A program made the position numbers and the translations under genes. Below are positions 47,401 to 60,100 of a stretch of 64,000 bases of DNA, piece after piece (position 1 is the first letter of the stretch; each line of letters starts with the position of its first letter). The stretch covers positions 1,302,001 to 1,366,000 of the forward strand of contig JAALGZ010000004.1 of the NCBI GenBank assembly GCA_015227615.1, written 5' to 3'. The stretch comes from Labyrinthula sp. Ha. Taxonomy: Eukaryota > Sar > Bigyra > Labyrinthulida > Labyrinthulaceae. The notes under the pieces are model-generated. The model did not search any database and was not told the DNA's origin. It saw only the letters and a program-made list of their open reading frames with translations.

Positions 47401-50400
47401 TTTTAATTTCTTTTGATACTTCTAGACGTGCCGTTTCTGCATAAAAGTGATTCTTTTCGGAAAACAATGACATTTGTGCAAAATCAGGCGACAAAACGGG
47501 TTCCACTGCCAATTTTTTACAAAACGTTTCTAAAATACATAAAATGGGTATAATAAGATCTGAATTGTAATCAAAAACTATTTTCAAAGGTTTTTAATGC
47601 TCCGTGTAATATTTATTACTCGAATTCACCGACCTCAACTTTCCGGTAAGAAACTGGACCAGATTTGGTCCTTATCGCTAATTCTTCACAAAAATGTTTC
47701 ATTTATGTATTTTTCATAAATGACTATGATTGGTTGAAGTTTAATGTTTTTAATTTCTTTTGATACTTCTAGACGTGCCGTTTCTGCATAAAAGTGATTC
47801 TTTTCGGAAAACAATGACATTTGTGCAAAATCAGGCGACAAAACGGGTTCCACTGCCAATTTTTTGACAAATCGTTTCTAAAATACATAAAATGGGTATA
47901 ATAAGATCTGAATTGTAATCAAAAACTATTTTCAAAGGTTTTTAATGCTCAGTGTAATATTTATTACTCGAATTCACCGACCTCAACTTTCCGATAAGAA
48001 ACTGGGCCAGATTTGGTCCTTATCGCTAATTCTTCACAAAATTGTTTCATTTATGTATTTTTCATAAATGACTATGATTGGTTGAAGTTTAATGTTTTTA
48101 ATTCCTTTTGATACTTTTACACGTGTCGTTTCTGCATAAAAGTGATTCTTTTCAGAAAACAATGACATTTGTGCAAAATCAGGCGACAAAACGGGTTCCA
48201 CTGCCAATTTTTTACAAAACGTTTCTAAAATACATAAAATGGGTATAATAAGATCTGAATTGTAATCAAAAACTATTTTCAAAGGTTTTTAATGCTCAGT
48301 GTAATATTTATTACTCGAATTCACCGACCTCAACTTTCCGATAAGAAACTGGGCCAGATTTGGTCCTTATCGCTAATTCTTCACAAAAATTGTTTCATTT
48401 ATGTATTTTTCATAAATGACTATGATTGGTTGAAGTTTAATGTTTTTAATTTCTTTTGATACTTCTAGACGTGCCGTTTCTGCATAAAAGTGATTCTTTT
48501 CAGAAAACAATGACATTTGTGCAAAATCAGGTGACAAAACGGGTTCCACTGCCAATTTCTTACAAATCGCTTCTAAAATACATAAAATGGGTATAATAAG
48601 GTCCGAATGTAATCAAAAACTATTTTCAAAGGTTTTTAATGCTCCGTGTAATATTTATTACTCGAATTCACCGACCTCAACTTTCCGATAAGAAACTGGG
48701 CCAGATTTGGTCCTTATCGCTAATTCTTCACAAAAATTGTTTCATTTATGTATTTTTCATAAATGACTATGATTGGTTGAAGTTTAATGTTTTTAATTCC
48801 TTTTGATACTTTTACACGTGTCGTTTCTGCATAAAAGTGATTCTTTTCAGAAAACAATGACATTTGTGCAAAATCAGGTGACAAAACGGGTTCCACTGCC
48901 AATTTCTTACAAATCGTTTCTAAAATACATAAAATGGGTATAATAAGGTCCGAATGTAATCAAAAACTATTTTCAAAGGTTTTTAATGCTCCGTGTAATA
49001 TTTATTACTCGAATTCACCGACCTCAACTTTCCGGTAAGAAACTGGACCAGATTTGGTCCTTATCGCTAATTCTTCACAAAAATTGTTTCATTTATGTAT
49101 TTTTCATAAATGACTATGATTGGTTGAAGTTTAATGTTTTTAATTTCTTTTGATACTTCTAGACGTGCCGTTTCTGCATAAAAGTGATTCTTTTCGGAAA
49201 ACAATGACATTTGTGCAAAATCAGGCGACAAAACGGGTTCCACTGCCAATTTTTTACAAAACGTTTCTAAAATACATAAAATGGGTATAATAAGATCTGA
49301 ATTGTAATCAAAAACTATTTTCAAAGGTTTTTAATGCTCAGTGTAATATTTATTACTCGAATTCACCGACCTCAACTTTCCGGTAAAAAACTGGGCCAGA
49401 TTTGGTCCTTATCGCTAATTCTTCACAAAAATTGTTTCATTTATGTATTTTTCATAAATGACTATGATTGGTTGAAGTTTAATGTTTTTAATTCCTTTTG
49501 ATACTTTTACACGTGTCGTTTCTGCATAAAAGTGATTCTTTTCAGAAAACAATGACATTTGTGCAAAATCAGGTGACAAAACGGGTTCCACTGCCAATTT
49601 TTTGACAAATCGTTTCTAAAATACATAAAATGGGTATAATAAGATCTGAATTGTAATCAAAAACTATTTTCAAAGGTTTTTAATGCGCAGTGTAATATTT
49701 ATTACGCGAATTCACCGACCTCAACTTTCCGGTAAGAAACTGGGCCAGATTTGGTCCTTATCGCTAATTCTTCACGAAATTGTTTCATTTATATATTTTT
49801 CATCAATGACTATGATTGGTTGAAGTTTAATGTTTTTAATTTCTTTTGATACTTCTAGACGTGCCGTTTCTGCATAAAAGTGATTCTTTTCGGAAAACAA
49901 TGACATTTGTGCAAAATCAGGCGACAAAACGGGTTCCACTGCCAATTTTTTACAAAACGTTTCTAAAATACATAAAATGGGTATAATAAGATCTGAATTG
50001 TAATCAAAAACTATTTTCAAAGGTTTTTAATGCTCCGTGTAATATTTATTACTCGAATTCACCGACCTCAACTTTCCGGTAAGAAACTGGACCAGATTTG
50101 GTCCTTATCGCTAATTCTTCACAAAAATTGTTTCATTTATGTATTTTTCATAAATGACTATGATTGGTTGAAGTTTAATGTTTTTAATTTCTTTTGATAC
50201 TTCTAGACGTGCCGTTTCTGCATAAAAGTGATTCTTTTCAGAAAACAATGACATGTGTGCAAAACCAGGGTACAAAAGGGGTCCCATGGCAAATTTTTAA
50301 AAAATCGTTTCTAGAATACATAAAATGGGTATAATAAGGTCCAAATGTAATCAAAAACTATTTTCAAAGGTTTTTAATGCTCAGTGTAATATTTATTACT

Positions 50401-51787
50401 CGAATTCACCGACCTCAACTTTCCGATAAGAAACTGGGCCAGATTTGGTCCTTATCGCTAATTCTTCACGAAATTGTTTCATTTATATATTTTTCATAAA
50501 TGACTATGATTGGTTGAAGTTTAATGTTTTTAATTCCTTTTGATACTTTTACACGTGTCGTTTCTGCATAAAAGTGATTCTTTTCAGAAAACAATGACAT
50601 TTGTGCAAAATCAGGCGACAAAACGGGTTCCACTGCCAATTTCTTACAAATCGTTTCTAAAATACATAAAATGTGTATAATAAGGTCCGAATGTAATCAA
50701 AAACTATTTTCAAAGGTTTTTAATGCTCAGTGTAATATTTATTACTCGAATTCACCGACCTCAACTTTCCGGTAAAAAACTGGGCCAGATTTGGTCCTTA
50801 TCGCTAATTCTTCACAAAAATTGTTTCATTTATGTATTTTTCATAAATGACTATGATTGGTTGAAGTTTAATGTTTTTAATTCCTTTTGATACTTTTACA
50901 CGTGTCGTTTCTGCATAAAAGTGATTCTTTTCAGAAAACAATGACATTTGTGCAAAATCAGGTGACAAAACGGGTTCCACTGCCAATTTTTTGACAAATC
51001 GTTTCTAAAATACATAAAATGGGTATAATAAGATCTGAATTGTAATCAAAAACTATTTTCAAAGGTTTTTAATGCGCAGTGTAATATTTATTACTCGAAT
51101 TCACCGACCTCAACTTTCCGGTAAGAAACTGGGCCAGATTTGGTCCTTATCGCTAATTCTTCACGAAATTGTTTCATTTATATATTTTTCATCAATGACT
51201 ATGATTGGTTGAAGTTTAATGTTTTTAATTTCTTTTGATACTTCTAGACGTGCCGTTTCTGCATAAAAGTGATTCTTTTCGGAAAACAATGACATTTGTG
51301 CAAAATCAGGCGACAAAACGGGTTCCACTGCCAATTTTTTACAAAACGTTTCTAAAATACATAAAATGGGTATAATAAGATCTGAATTGTAATCAAAAAC
51401 TATTTTCAAAGGTTTTTAATGCGCAGTGTAATATTTATTACTCGAATTCACCGACCTCAACTTTCCGGTAAGAAACTGGGCCAGATTTGGTCCTTATCGC
51501 TAATTCTTCACGAAATTGTTTCATTTATATATTTTTCATAAATGACTATGATTGGTTGAAGTTTAATGTTTTTAACTCCTTTTGATACTTTTACACGTGT
51601 CGTTTTTGCATAAAAGTGATTCTTTTCAGAAAACAATGACATTTGTGCAAAATCAGGCGACAAAACGGGTTCCACTGCCAATTTTTTACAAAACGTTTCT
51701 AAAATACATAAAATGGGTATAATAAGGTCCGAATGTAATCAAAAACTATTTTCAAAGGTTTTTAATGCTCCGTGTAATGTTTATTAC
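38474..51787. repeat. Tandem satellite array, ~347-bp unit, about 38 copies
   Basis: Head-to-tail units begin at about 38474, 38822, 39170, 39518, 39867, 40206 and so on to about 51508, spaced mostly 346-349 bp. Every unit carries the landmarks ACACGTG(T/C)CGTTTCTGC, CAAAATCAGG(C/T)GACAAAA, AATGGGTATAATAAG, CTCGAATTCACCGACCTC and GATTTGGTCCTTATCGC. Units differ at a limited set of shared sites (AAGATCTG versus AAGGTCCAA/AAGGTCCGA; TTTTTTACAAAACG versus TTTCTTACAAATCG; GGACCAG versus GGGCCAG), in shuffled combinations as expected from unequal exchange or gene conversion. The left edge is sharp; the right edge ends in a partial unit at GTAATGTTTATTAC. Each unit has a minus-strand open frame of up to 85 codons but no ATG opens it. 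Unit length is close to two nucleosomes. Confidence 0.97.
41249..41786. repeat. Hybrid satellite unit with internal partial duplication
   Basis: This unit is about 538 bp instead of 347. After ATAATAAGATCT near 41480 the sequence jumps back to ATGATTGGTTGAAG and repeats the middle of the unit, so about 190 bp is present twice, the second time with a different variant set. It is the only irregular spacing inside the array and looks like an unequal crossover or template-switch scar. Confidence 0.85.
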
Positions 51788-52571
51788 CGTTTATCAGCGA
51801 TGGAATGCTTACCCAAAATAAACGATAATAGTCGTTATTCTTTTATAGTAGTAAAACTGCTTGTGGATTTGAAATAAATCATGCGATACAATTTCATCGT
51901 TTCAGATGCAATTCTTATAAGATGTTTTGGGCAGTCTAAAACTATATTTAAACATTGCTATAGAGATTATTATAGCTATAGCGGAGTTGTATTACCCTGA
52001 TTCTTGTTATTTCTATTTTAAATGACGACAGAATATTGAGCCTGTACCGATTAAGAATATTTTATTATTAAACATATAGATCGATGTTGCCCATGAAGCG
52101 GAACACCCCAGATAGATGGTACAGACTCTTCATATCCCTCTTCCTGTTTTAGTTTACGGAGCGATTGTAAAAAGCATATCTTCTTTGTAAAGTTTCTTAC
52201 AGGTGACTATCATTTCCAGGGCCTTGAATTGAGTGGATCTGCTTATCAGAAGTGGTGTTTAATCTGTAAATGTACTAAACGCAATCGGTTTGTAGAAAAT
52301 TATGCATGTCTAAGTCGAGTTTCATAAATTCATATCTTATATTGACACATTGTTCCTGCTAGAGTTTGATGTCTTTGACCAAAAATGTTTCTTTTATTTC
52401 TACCATTGTTTGGGTAGTGGTTATCAAGATTTTATATTTTAGGAATCCGAGCTATATTACTTGCGAACTATCTGTTACCTTTTAAGCAAAATTTTACAAG
52501 AACAGATAGACCGGTACTCGGATATTAGTCCTCATACCTATTCTGATAGGTCTTTATGTATTTCAGTTAGG
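51788..52571. other. Right flank of the satellite array
   Basis: Unique AT-rich sequence with no gene or RNA recognised between the end of the array and MITE copy C. Confidence 0.5.
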
Positions 52572-53183
52572 TTTGGGATTTGATTTATTGATAATTTATC
52601 AATAAGAGATTTCCCCATATTCTTCTTATTGATTGATTCTGATAATTTGAAAATTATTTTGATTGATTATAGATTATCATTGATAATCTATAATAAATTG
52701 GACCACATGGTGTTTGGCCAAGCGGTCAAGAAAAGCTATATTTCATGTTGCCACCGTACGGAATTCTCCTAAAAACGGGGCATATAAATAAAGTTTCTTA
52801 ATGGTAAAATATTATTTTACCGTAACAGACCTTTTCGCCAAATCCATACCTAGGTAATACCATAATATAGGTCTTACCGTTATGCAGTGGTATGGTGTTT
52901 CATTAACAAACCCAGAATATCACCTGCTACATTTTATTACTGGTTATTTTCGGGTCATATGATCTTTTCATATGTATTTTCGTGCGCTGCATAAGTAAAA
53001 TATATGTTGTTGGGCCGTTGGTTCCAAGGTCAGGTGGTCCACTTTGTTATTGATTATTATTTGATAATCAAAATAAACTCAGAATCATTTGATAAAAATA
53101 AAAATGCAAATTCCTTCATTGATAATCTTAATTAAAATGCTTATCAAATAATTACTGATATTTCTTATCAAATCCGACCCTAA
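52572..53183 (-). mobile_element. MITE-like element, copy C (~612 bp, inverted)
   Basis: Lies in the opposite orientation to copies A and B. Its right end, read on the minus strand, begins GGGTCGGATTTGATAAGAA; its left end is the complement of TTATCAATAAATCAAATCCC. It is about 145 bp longer than A and B because of extra central sequence. Inside are GGACCACATGGTGTTTGGCCAA and TGGTCCACTTTG, related to the GGACCA/GGCCAAAC words of copy B. No coding capacity. Confidence 0.5.
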
Positions 53184-55349
53184 TTCCAGTGGTAAAATAG
53201 AGTGTTATGAATATCTCTACGTCCTTTCATCTCCTTTGAAGTTTGAAAAACTTAACATGAATATTATCAATTATTTTGATTACAGTATACCTAGGAGTAT
53301 TTCCATGTATCTTTAATAAGTAACATTCTGCATATTCTTTTTTCATGCTATCCTTCATAAAGAGAAGTACTGGTGAAAGACATGAGTGACCTCTATCAAG
53401 AAAAAGAGCTCTAGATTTCTTATAGAAAGAGCTAGCAAGAAATTTCTGAAGGCATTTTCCAATAGTTAGGCGCTTAAATAATGCCTTTTGTGAATTATTT
53501 AGATGTTTATCCCAACCAAGCTTATATTTAGGTGCGAAAGACGTTAGAGTTTAAAGAGCACATCATTAGGACATGTAATTTAAATCTGTTTTACAGAGAG
53601 TGACAAGACCGTGGTTAAATCCAAATAAGTGAAAATATATAGGTCAATTTGGACGATTGTCTAAGTTTTAATATATTCATACAGTTTCTTCAATAGCGAA
53701 AAGAAGTGAAAGAAGTAAAATTATTACTTTGAAGCGATTTTGTTCTCGTGCTTAGTATTTTGAATTGATGTTGTACGTTGATGGGTTTTACGACTGTATT
53801 CGTGCAAAATATATGGATAATGTTAGCTTACTTAGTACTTAAACATTTCTCAATATGATGGAATTTAACACATGCGGTAATGCCCTGAGTAATCCATTTT
53901 CGTCTCTCTTGCATTATTTGGGCATTGCTATGGGTTGGTCAATTTGGTGTTTTAGTTATTTCTTGTGGTGAACTTCGCCTATTAGCCGTTGTTGTTTTCT
54001 TTGTGTTTCATCTTGCTTGACAGCTTAGGGTACAGTTTTGAAGGAATTTTTTTCTTAACATGTTGTGCACACTATGTCGTGCTTGAGTTTCTGATTTGGT
54101 GTAGCTAGTAGAATGATTTCGGTAGTCCCTTGGGAAAATAGTTAGTGTTTACGAAACTGGATACTCTGTCTGATAGGTTCCCAGGTGTGAATATCTCTTC
54201 CAGAGATATCACTTTGGCCGAAAATGGTTTGAGATGCTTTTCGTGTTATAATTCTGTATTCTGAATAATGGAGTGTTTCGAAGAATACATGGGCCGCTAA
54301 ATAAGGCGTAGTTGATAGTTGATAGAGTTGAATACATCTATAATGTTACTAATTGCAGCTTCACCTTTGTGTTTACAATTAGTCTTTAACAATAATTGAC
54401 ACTCTCAATTTTTTGCTCAGTGAAGTACCCTGAGCGAGGTTTGACATGCTAACAAACACTTTATTAATATTTAATTCCAAATTTTCTTGTGTTGTCTTAA
54501 TGGTTAGTTGAAATGATATTTTGAAGAAAACTTTGGGTTTTGAGAGCCCTGCTAAGTTTTTTTCTTTGATTATAGACGTCATGAATTTTTCACCACATCA
54601 TCATTTTCTCTTTTGCAGAGTATAGTTTTTAATTAAAAGAGATGGATAGATTCCTTATAGAAGAGTTTTGTTGATCACCGTTTGTGAGTTCGATTTCCCA
54701 TTTGTATTGAAATCTATTCCTAATATCTTGCTGTGTTTCAGTTGACTGATGCTGTTGGCAGCGTTGTCTGGCGAATATGGATTCGTGTTCATAAATCTTT
54801 CTTATGCCAGTTCAAAGATTAGTCTACAGTAATATATCCTATCTATTCCAGTAAAGTGTGCTCTGAGAACTACTGAGACTTCTTGGCTAGTTACGAAGCA
54901 TATGTATTCACGTTATCTCTGAAAGATATCTACGACTTTTCCCATTTTTATGTACCTATCATAAGGCTTTGAGATAAAGAAAAAAAAGTAAACCGTCCAT
55001 ATACACAGAATATATTCGAGAAAGAGCACTTTATGAATCAGATACATCCCACGAAGCTTAGAATTTGGTATTTATGAGTAGAATGGCACTAGACTCTAGA
55101 TATTCCTTCTTCACTTTTACGGTTTGGTAAGACTCATTACTTTATAGGTATTATAAAGACGGAAACTTCAATACGTGGCAGTTAACTTGGAGCTAGAACC
55201 TGCCGGAAGGAACTTCAAACCATAGTTACAAGTTTTAGCTATTTCCAAAATTTCGATACAACCAACACTCCACTATATCCTATAATCTATATATGCTATT
55301 ATTATACTAGCAGCAATCCTGAGTCTTTACAACTTTGCTACAATATTTG
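53184..55349. other. Gene-poor region downstream of the ABC transporter
   Basis: No intact gene. It contains the RT-like fragment at 54664-54783. The neighbouring minus-strand frames around 54379-54582 are open for 67 codons but not recognisable. Confidence 0.4.
54664..54783 (-). pseudogene. Decayed LINE-type reverse-transcriptase fragment
   Basis: A minus-strand frame reads SISQLKHSKILGIDFNTNG followed by a short amphipathic stretch. This matches the K-x-LGI-x-F/L segment after the palm of non-LTR reverse transcriptases, where a conserved KxLGI precedes the thumb. The open part is only about 40 codons; flanking sequence is stop-ridden and the catalytic YxDD box is not visible, so the element is old and inactive. 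The match is short and could be fortuitous. Confidence 0.3.
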
Positions 55350-57189
55350 TTAGAGTTCCCTATCAGGCAACAGGTCTAGTGCTTCAAGGCAAGCTGTACC
55401 ATCAGCAGCAATTTTGAGCACCTTATTATGAAACTTTAACAAAGACTTCCTATGACCAATACTCACATAAGTCAATTCTTGTTGTTCTGATAACATACTA
55501 TAAAGTTTATGTTCATATTGCTCTGTCAGTCCAGACGATACTTCATCCATGAAGAGTAGTTTTGGTTTTGCAATTAGTGCACGAGCAAAACAAACCATTT
55601 GTTTTTGTCCACCAGATAATCCTGACCAATCATCTCTAACCTCATTGAGCTTATCTACAGTATTTGGTCCAAGTTCTTCTCCAGTCACTAGTGTACCTAA
55701 GCCTACTTTGTTAACTATGCTCAAAATTTCTTGATCAGTCATGTTATTTTCTTTTTGAGGATATAATACCTGTTCCCTCAAAGATGTCTGGGGGGCAAGA
55801 AAAGCGTTTTGTGGCATGAACATAACACCATTTTCCCATGAAACTCCAATAGTATGTATTTTACTTTCCATTGATATAAATTGCTCTGGTAATAAACCAG
55901 CCAGAGCCCTGAATAAAGAAGTTTTTCCCCGACCGTTACTCCCTTGTACATAGACTTTATCACCCTTGTTAATACGAAAGTTCAGATTATTCAACAAAGT
56001 ACCTTTTAGATTATACCTAAAAAGAGATAGCTGTTCAACAACTATTAAACTCTGTGAGATATCAGTATCAACCGCGATATTTTCCATATATCTTGGTTTA
56101 TTTTGTTCTAAAATACTTTTTTTGGTTCGGGCTTTAGCTAAAAAGTGGAGTGAGTCAATTGCCTGAGACAAGCTAATGTATGTTTTGGCAGAAGAAGACC
56201 TCACTGTCCAAGCGGCGTACATAATTTCTCTCAAGGCAAAGTTTACTTCCTGAATTTGAGCTAGACTCATAGTTCCGAAAAATAATTTGTCATAAAAGAT
56301 AAGATAAACTGCGATTGAATAAAAATCTCCTTCTAGACGATAAATAAAGTTGTATCCTAAGCTTAAAGTGCTAACTGACCGTAACTCTTCATATAACTCA
56401 TTAAAAGCTGTTGACAACCTATCTAATTCTACCTTTTCTGATCTCCAGAACGCAATTTCTTCAGCAAAATTTGCCAGATTTTGAATTTTATTACTAATCG
56501 AAGATTCAGTTTGATATATTTTATTCATTCTTGTCATATACTTGACATTTAATTTGGTTTCTGTAAAAGAGAAAAAAAGGGTAACTAGACCAATCAAAAT
56601 TACAAACTTCAGTTGCATAAGCTCCAACAATATTACAGAAACTGTACATAGCTTAACTATTGGGCTGATGACACGAGAAAATAATGAAGTGAGAGAGTCC
56701 ATGAAAGTATCGACATCCTTTTTTAAGGCCTTTTGTATTGTGTTCTGTTTTAGTTTAAGTACTTCATCTGTTGCTGTATCTTCTGTGAGAAATTTTGTTT
56801 CATAATAGATTCTTTCAAGAAAATAGTTTTCAAGCAAAGAGTTACTAAGCTTAGAAGATAATAATGTTTTAATATTGAGTACAACGAGTTTCAGCACTGT
56901 GTGAACCAAAGGTTGGAGAAGTGTGAGAGCAACAGTATTAAATAAGGCATGTTGAAACATTTCTGGGTCCTTTTTTTCTAAGCCTTCTAAGAGGCCACCG
57001 TAAGTAAACAAAAACTTATTCTCAAAATAAATTTGCACCAATGCTGTGAATAGAAAGAGTAGCCCATAAAAAGTTGCGTCTTCTTTTATTAAGGAAAGTA
57101 TATTTATGGTCTTATCTAATTTATTCTGCAGGCTATATATTAATAAAAGGAGAAAGTAAATACGTTGGTGGCAATATATCAATATACAT
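55350..57189 (-). CDS. ABC half-transporter, ABCD/YddA-like, two exons
   Basis: Exon 1 is 57189-57164 (26 nt of coding) and exon 2 is 57132-55350; the 31-nt intron (57133-57163) starts GTATTT and ends ATATAG. This supplies an ATG (MYIDILPPT-LQNKLDK) that exon 2 lacks, giving 602 residues. The first ~320 residues are a transmembrane domain of the ABC_membrane_2 type shared by peroxisomal ABCD, plastid ABCD2 and bacterial YddA/SbmA proteins (KKDVDTFMDSLTSLFSRVISP and EEIAFWRSEKVELDRL are the family landmarks). The nucleotide-binding domain has Walker A GSNGRGKT (406-413), Q-loop Gln about 450, signature LSGGQ (514-518), Walker B LLFMDE (534-539) and H-loop His about 569. All ATPase motifs are intact. 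As a half-transporter it should dimerise. Fatty acyl or plastid/peroxisomal cargo is inference; no clear targeting signal is visible. Confidence 0.85.
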
Positions 57190-60100
57190 CTAATAATGTT
57201 TATTAATAAATTAAATTTACAACTTGTCGTTTTAATAAGTTCTGTATGGATATCGAGTCAGCACGAGTGTTTTTTTTTATTTTTGGGTGATTTACACGTA
57301 ATAGGAGCTATTTAAGCAGATTCTGGGGAATAATCATTTGTTTGTTCACAAAACGTTCCTTATTGGAAGAGTACTAACAGTAGTAAAAATATTTTAATCA
57401 AATCCCAATATGTAAACATCTTTGAACAAATCTTTCTTATTGCTATGTTCGTTCATCTTATTCCATGTTGCTCTTTTCTCTAAATTAGTATTGCTCTTGC
57501 TAACATAATATCGAAACCTAACGTTAAAAGAGCGACCCATAACCGAAAATTCGGAGTTCTACTGACAACGTTAAATCATCATTTGTTTACATAGTAACCT
57601 TAATTATTCATTCTTAGACAAAATTTTGGGAAGTTTGAAACTTATTTATACCCAAATAAACTCCAGTTAAAAGTAAAGATGTGAAAGGGAACAAGATGAA
57701 ACCAAGAAATTCAGAGATTAAATAAAACAAATTTGAGTAACGTAAAATTAGGAGCTGTCATTTTCCAGTATATTGCCAGTTATCGAACAAGGCATATTTA
57801 GCTTAAACTCTTAGTTTGTAAAAGAATAAACTCGAGTACCCTGGGGAATGTGAGTTATTTAAAATATAAACCATAGATAGTTTGTCAAATAGCTAGGTTG
57901 TCTATTGCTATTATGGGAGATTATAGAAAGTAATAAGTACACAATACAACTGCTGTATAGAGGAATTTGAAACATTACGATCAGAAGTGATACTCAGTTT
58001 TCTAGCGATTCAAACAAGTCGTTTCATTCCTATGTAAATGAGTAAGTTAAAGTTACATTATCCATGAAGAATGTAAAACCGAAAAGCTTCTCGTAGCAAG
58101 TTAAACTAAGTTCAGCTACTTAGCTAATACGTAATCATAAATAGATTGGCAGACAAGAAGGTACGTGGAAAACAAGCTTTAAGTTTGTAGAGCTTTAGAG
58201 CTATAATAATCTAGTATAATCAAAACTAAAGAGGTGATTTGAATTGTCCATTCAGGGAATATAGGCCCATCTGTAAATCCTTAGTACTCATCAGCTAGAG
58301 AATAGCTGAAAAACCCTTAAGTTTATTTTAGTTTTCGCTTTTGCTTGAAGAACTATTCACAAATATTTTGAAAATGGAAAAAGTTCGAACTGAAAAAAAG
58401 GAAGCTTCTGAATATTAATTACCGCAATCTTCATCATGGAAGACATAATTTGGTCGATTCTTTAATGTTGATCAGTTTCAAGTTAAGATTCTTGAAACAA
58501 AAGGTATCGACCTACCACAAACAAAATTCAATATAAAATATTTTTCAAAAATTAAGATACAAAGCTTACTAGGGATAACTTTCGTAGGCTTCACAGTTTA
58601 AACCTCAGCTGAATGGTCCCAACATATATCTTCTCTTTTCCCATATATACCCTAAAAGTTTTCGAATATTTTATTTCTTACAAGCTTACTCTAATTTTAG
58701 GCTTTTATTATTTAGATTTAAAGACTCCAAAAAGATTTTACAACAATGTATGCCTCATATAATCTACAATACATAAGAGTAACGTCTTTTTCTAAATAAT
58801 ATTCTTAAACAGGTAGGAAATTAAAGAAAACGGTTATAGAAATAAGCATTCTCCTGTTAAGAAAACTAAGCTCCAGGCTTCGAGAAAGAGTGCAAATAAA
58901 TGTACTAAAGATGGAACTTTTTTAATTTTAAGATTTGATGAAATACTAGCGCTAGATACACATAAATAATAACTATTTTTTCAATAACTTGAGTTCTGTT
59001 ACTGGTATGATAGCGTTACATATGCCGAGAATGTCACCTCGGCTACAATCCCAATATCACCTTTCCCCTAACATTAATACAAGTCACTACCATGCACAAA
59101 TCATGGTTGCAACACCCCTTCCCTATCTCTAACCTGGTAGCCAATTTTATTGTACCAGCAACAGCCAATACCGTAAGAAAGAGCCTTACTCTAAGTTCGG
59201 TTCACAAGAACTAGATTTATGACTTAATAACGATACAAAGGTGTGAGGACCTATAAAATTTTAAGTTAGAAACATTCAATCGCCTTCTAACAAATTTCCA
59301 CAAAACGATAACCAGGCTAGACAGCGTCGAAGCTTATTATATGCCAGTACAGGTGATCTTATTACCACAAAACAACTTAAATATTCTCACTTTCTTTAAT
59401 TCAAAGGATCTTGACGATTTAAGAAATAAACAAGCACCAGTTTATCAAACAGAAAGAAGCTATCTATAAGTATATATGAATGCATATATTTTTTGCAAAA
59501 GAAACCCACTTTATTAGGCGCATTGACCAATACTAGGAGTAACAGGGTCTCAGAAGAGTTAAACTCAGCGGTAAAAAGTAAGTTTGAAATTGGGAACTGT
59601 TACACTGATGCACCAAAATAATTAATGAACGCACCAAACTTTCTAAAATAAAAAGATATTTTGTAACTTTATTTAATCATTTAGCTTAATTATTATTGAA
59701 ACAAGAATGGTACCGGGGAGAGAGGTAAGAGACAAAACGCTATATATAACCTTAGCTCATCAGTTGGAATTTCAGAGATATAATATTAATTCTTGTAGCA
59801 TATCCCTACGGATTAGAGAATTTCAAAATAAGGAATGATATTGAGATACCCCCATGTAAATACTAAGCACAACCGCGCGTTCCTCTGAATTCCTATACAA
59901 ACCTTGATGAGAGTATGTTACCACAAAGAAAAGGCTCAATTGGGTTTCACAAAGTGTCACTATAGCCCTATAGAAGTACCTTGAAAATACAATCTTGAAG
60001 AAAAGAACATTGCTAAGAAAATAAGAAGTATTACCGAACATGTACCAAAACAAAATTATTAGGTCAATCCTCAATAAACATATATTATCAGTGAATTAGC

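Noticed and set aside
38463-51409. Repeated minus-strand open frames of 60-138 codons as a tandem gene family of small proteins
   Set aside because: They coincide exactly with the satellite unit, begin at TTG rather than ATG, and their persistence is explained by homogenisation of the repeat. The protein reading has no recognisable signal or domain.
38474-51787. CRISPR array
   Set aside because: Units are ~347 bp with no short direct repeat/unique spacer alternation, there are no cas genes, and the context is eukaryotic.
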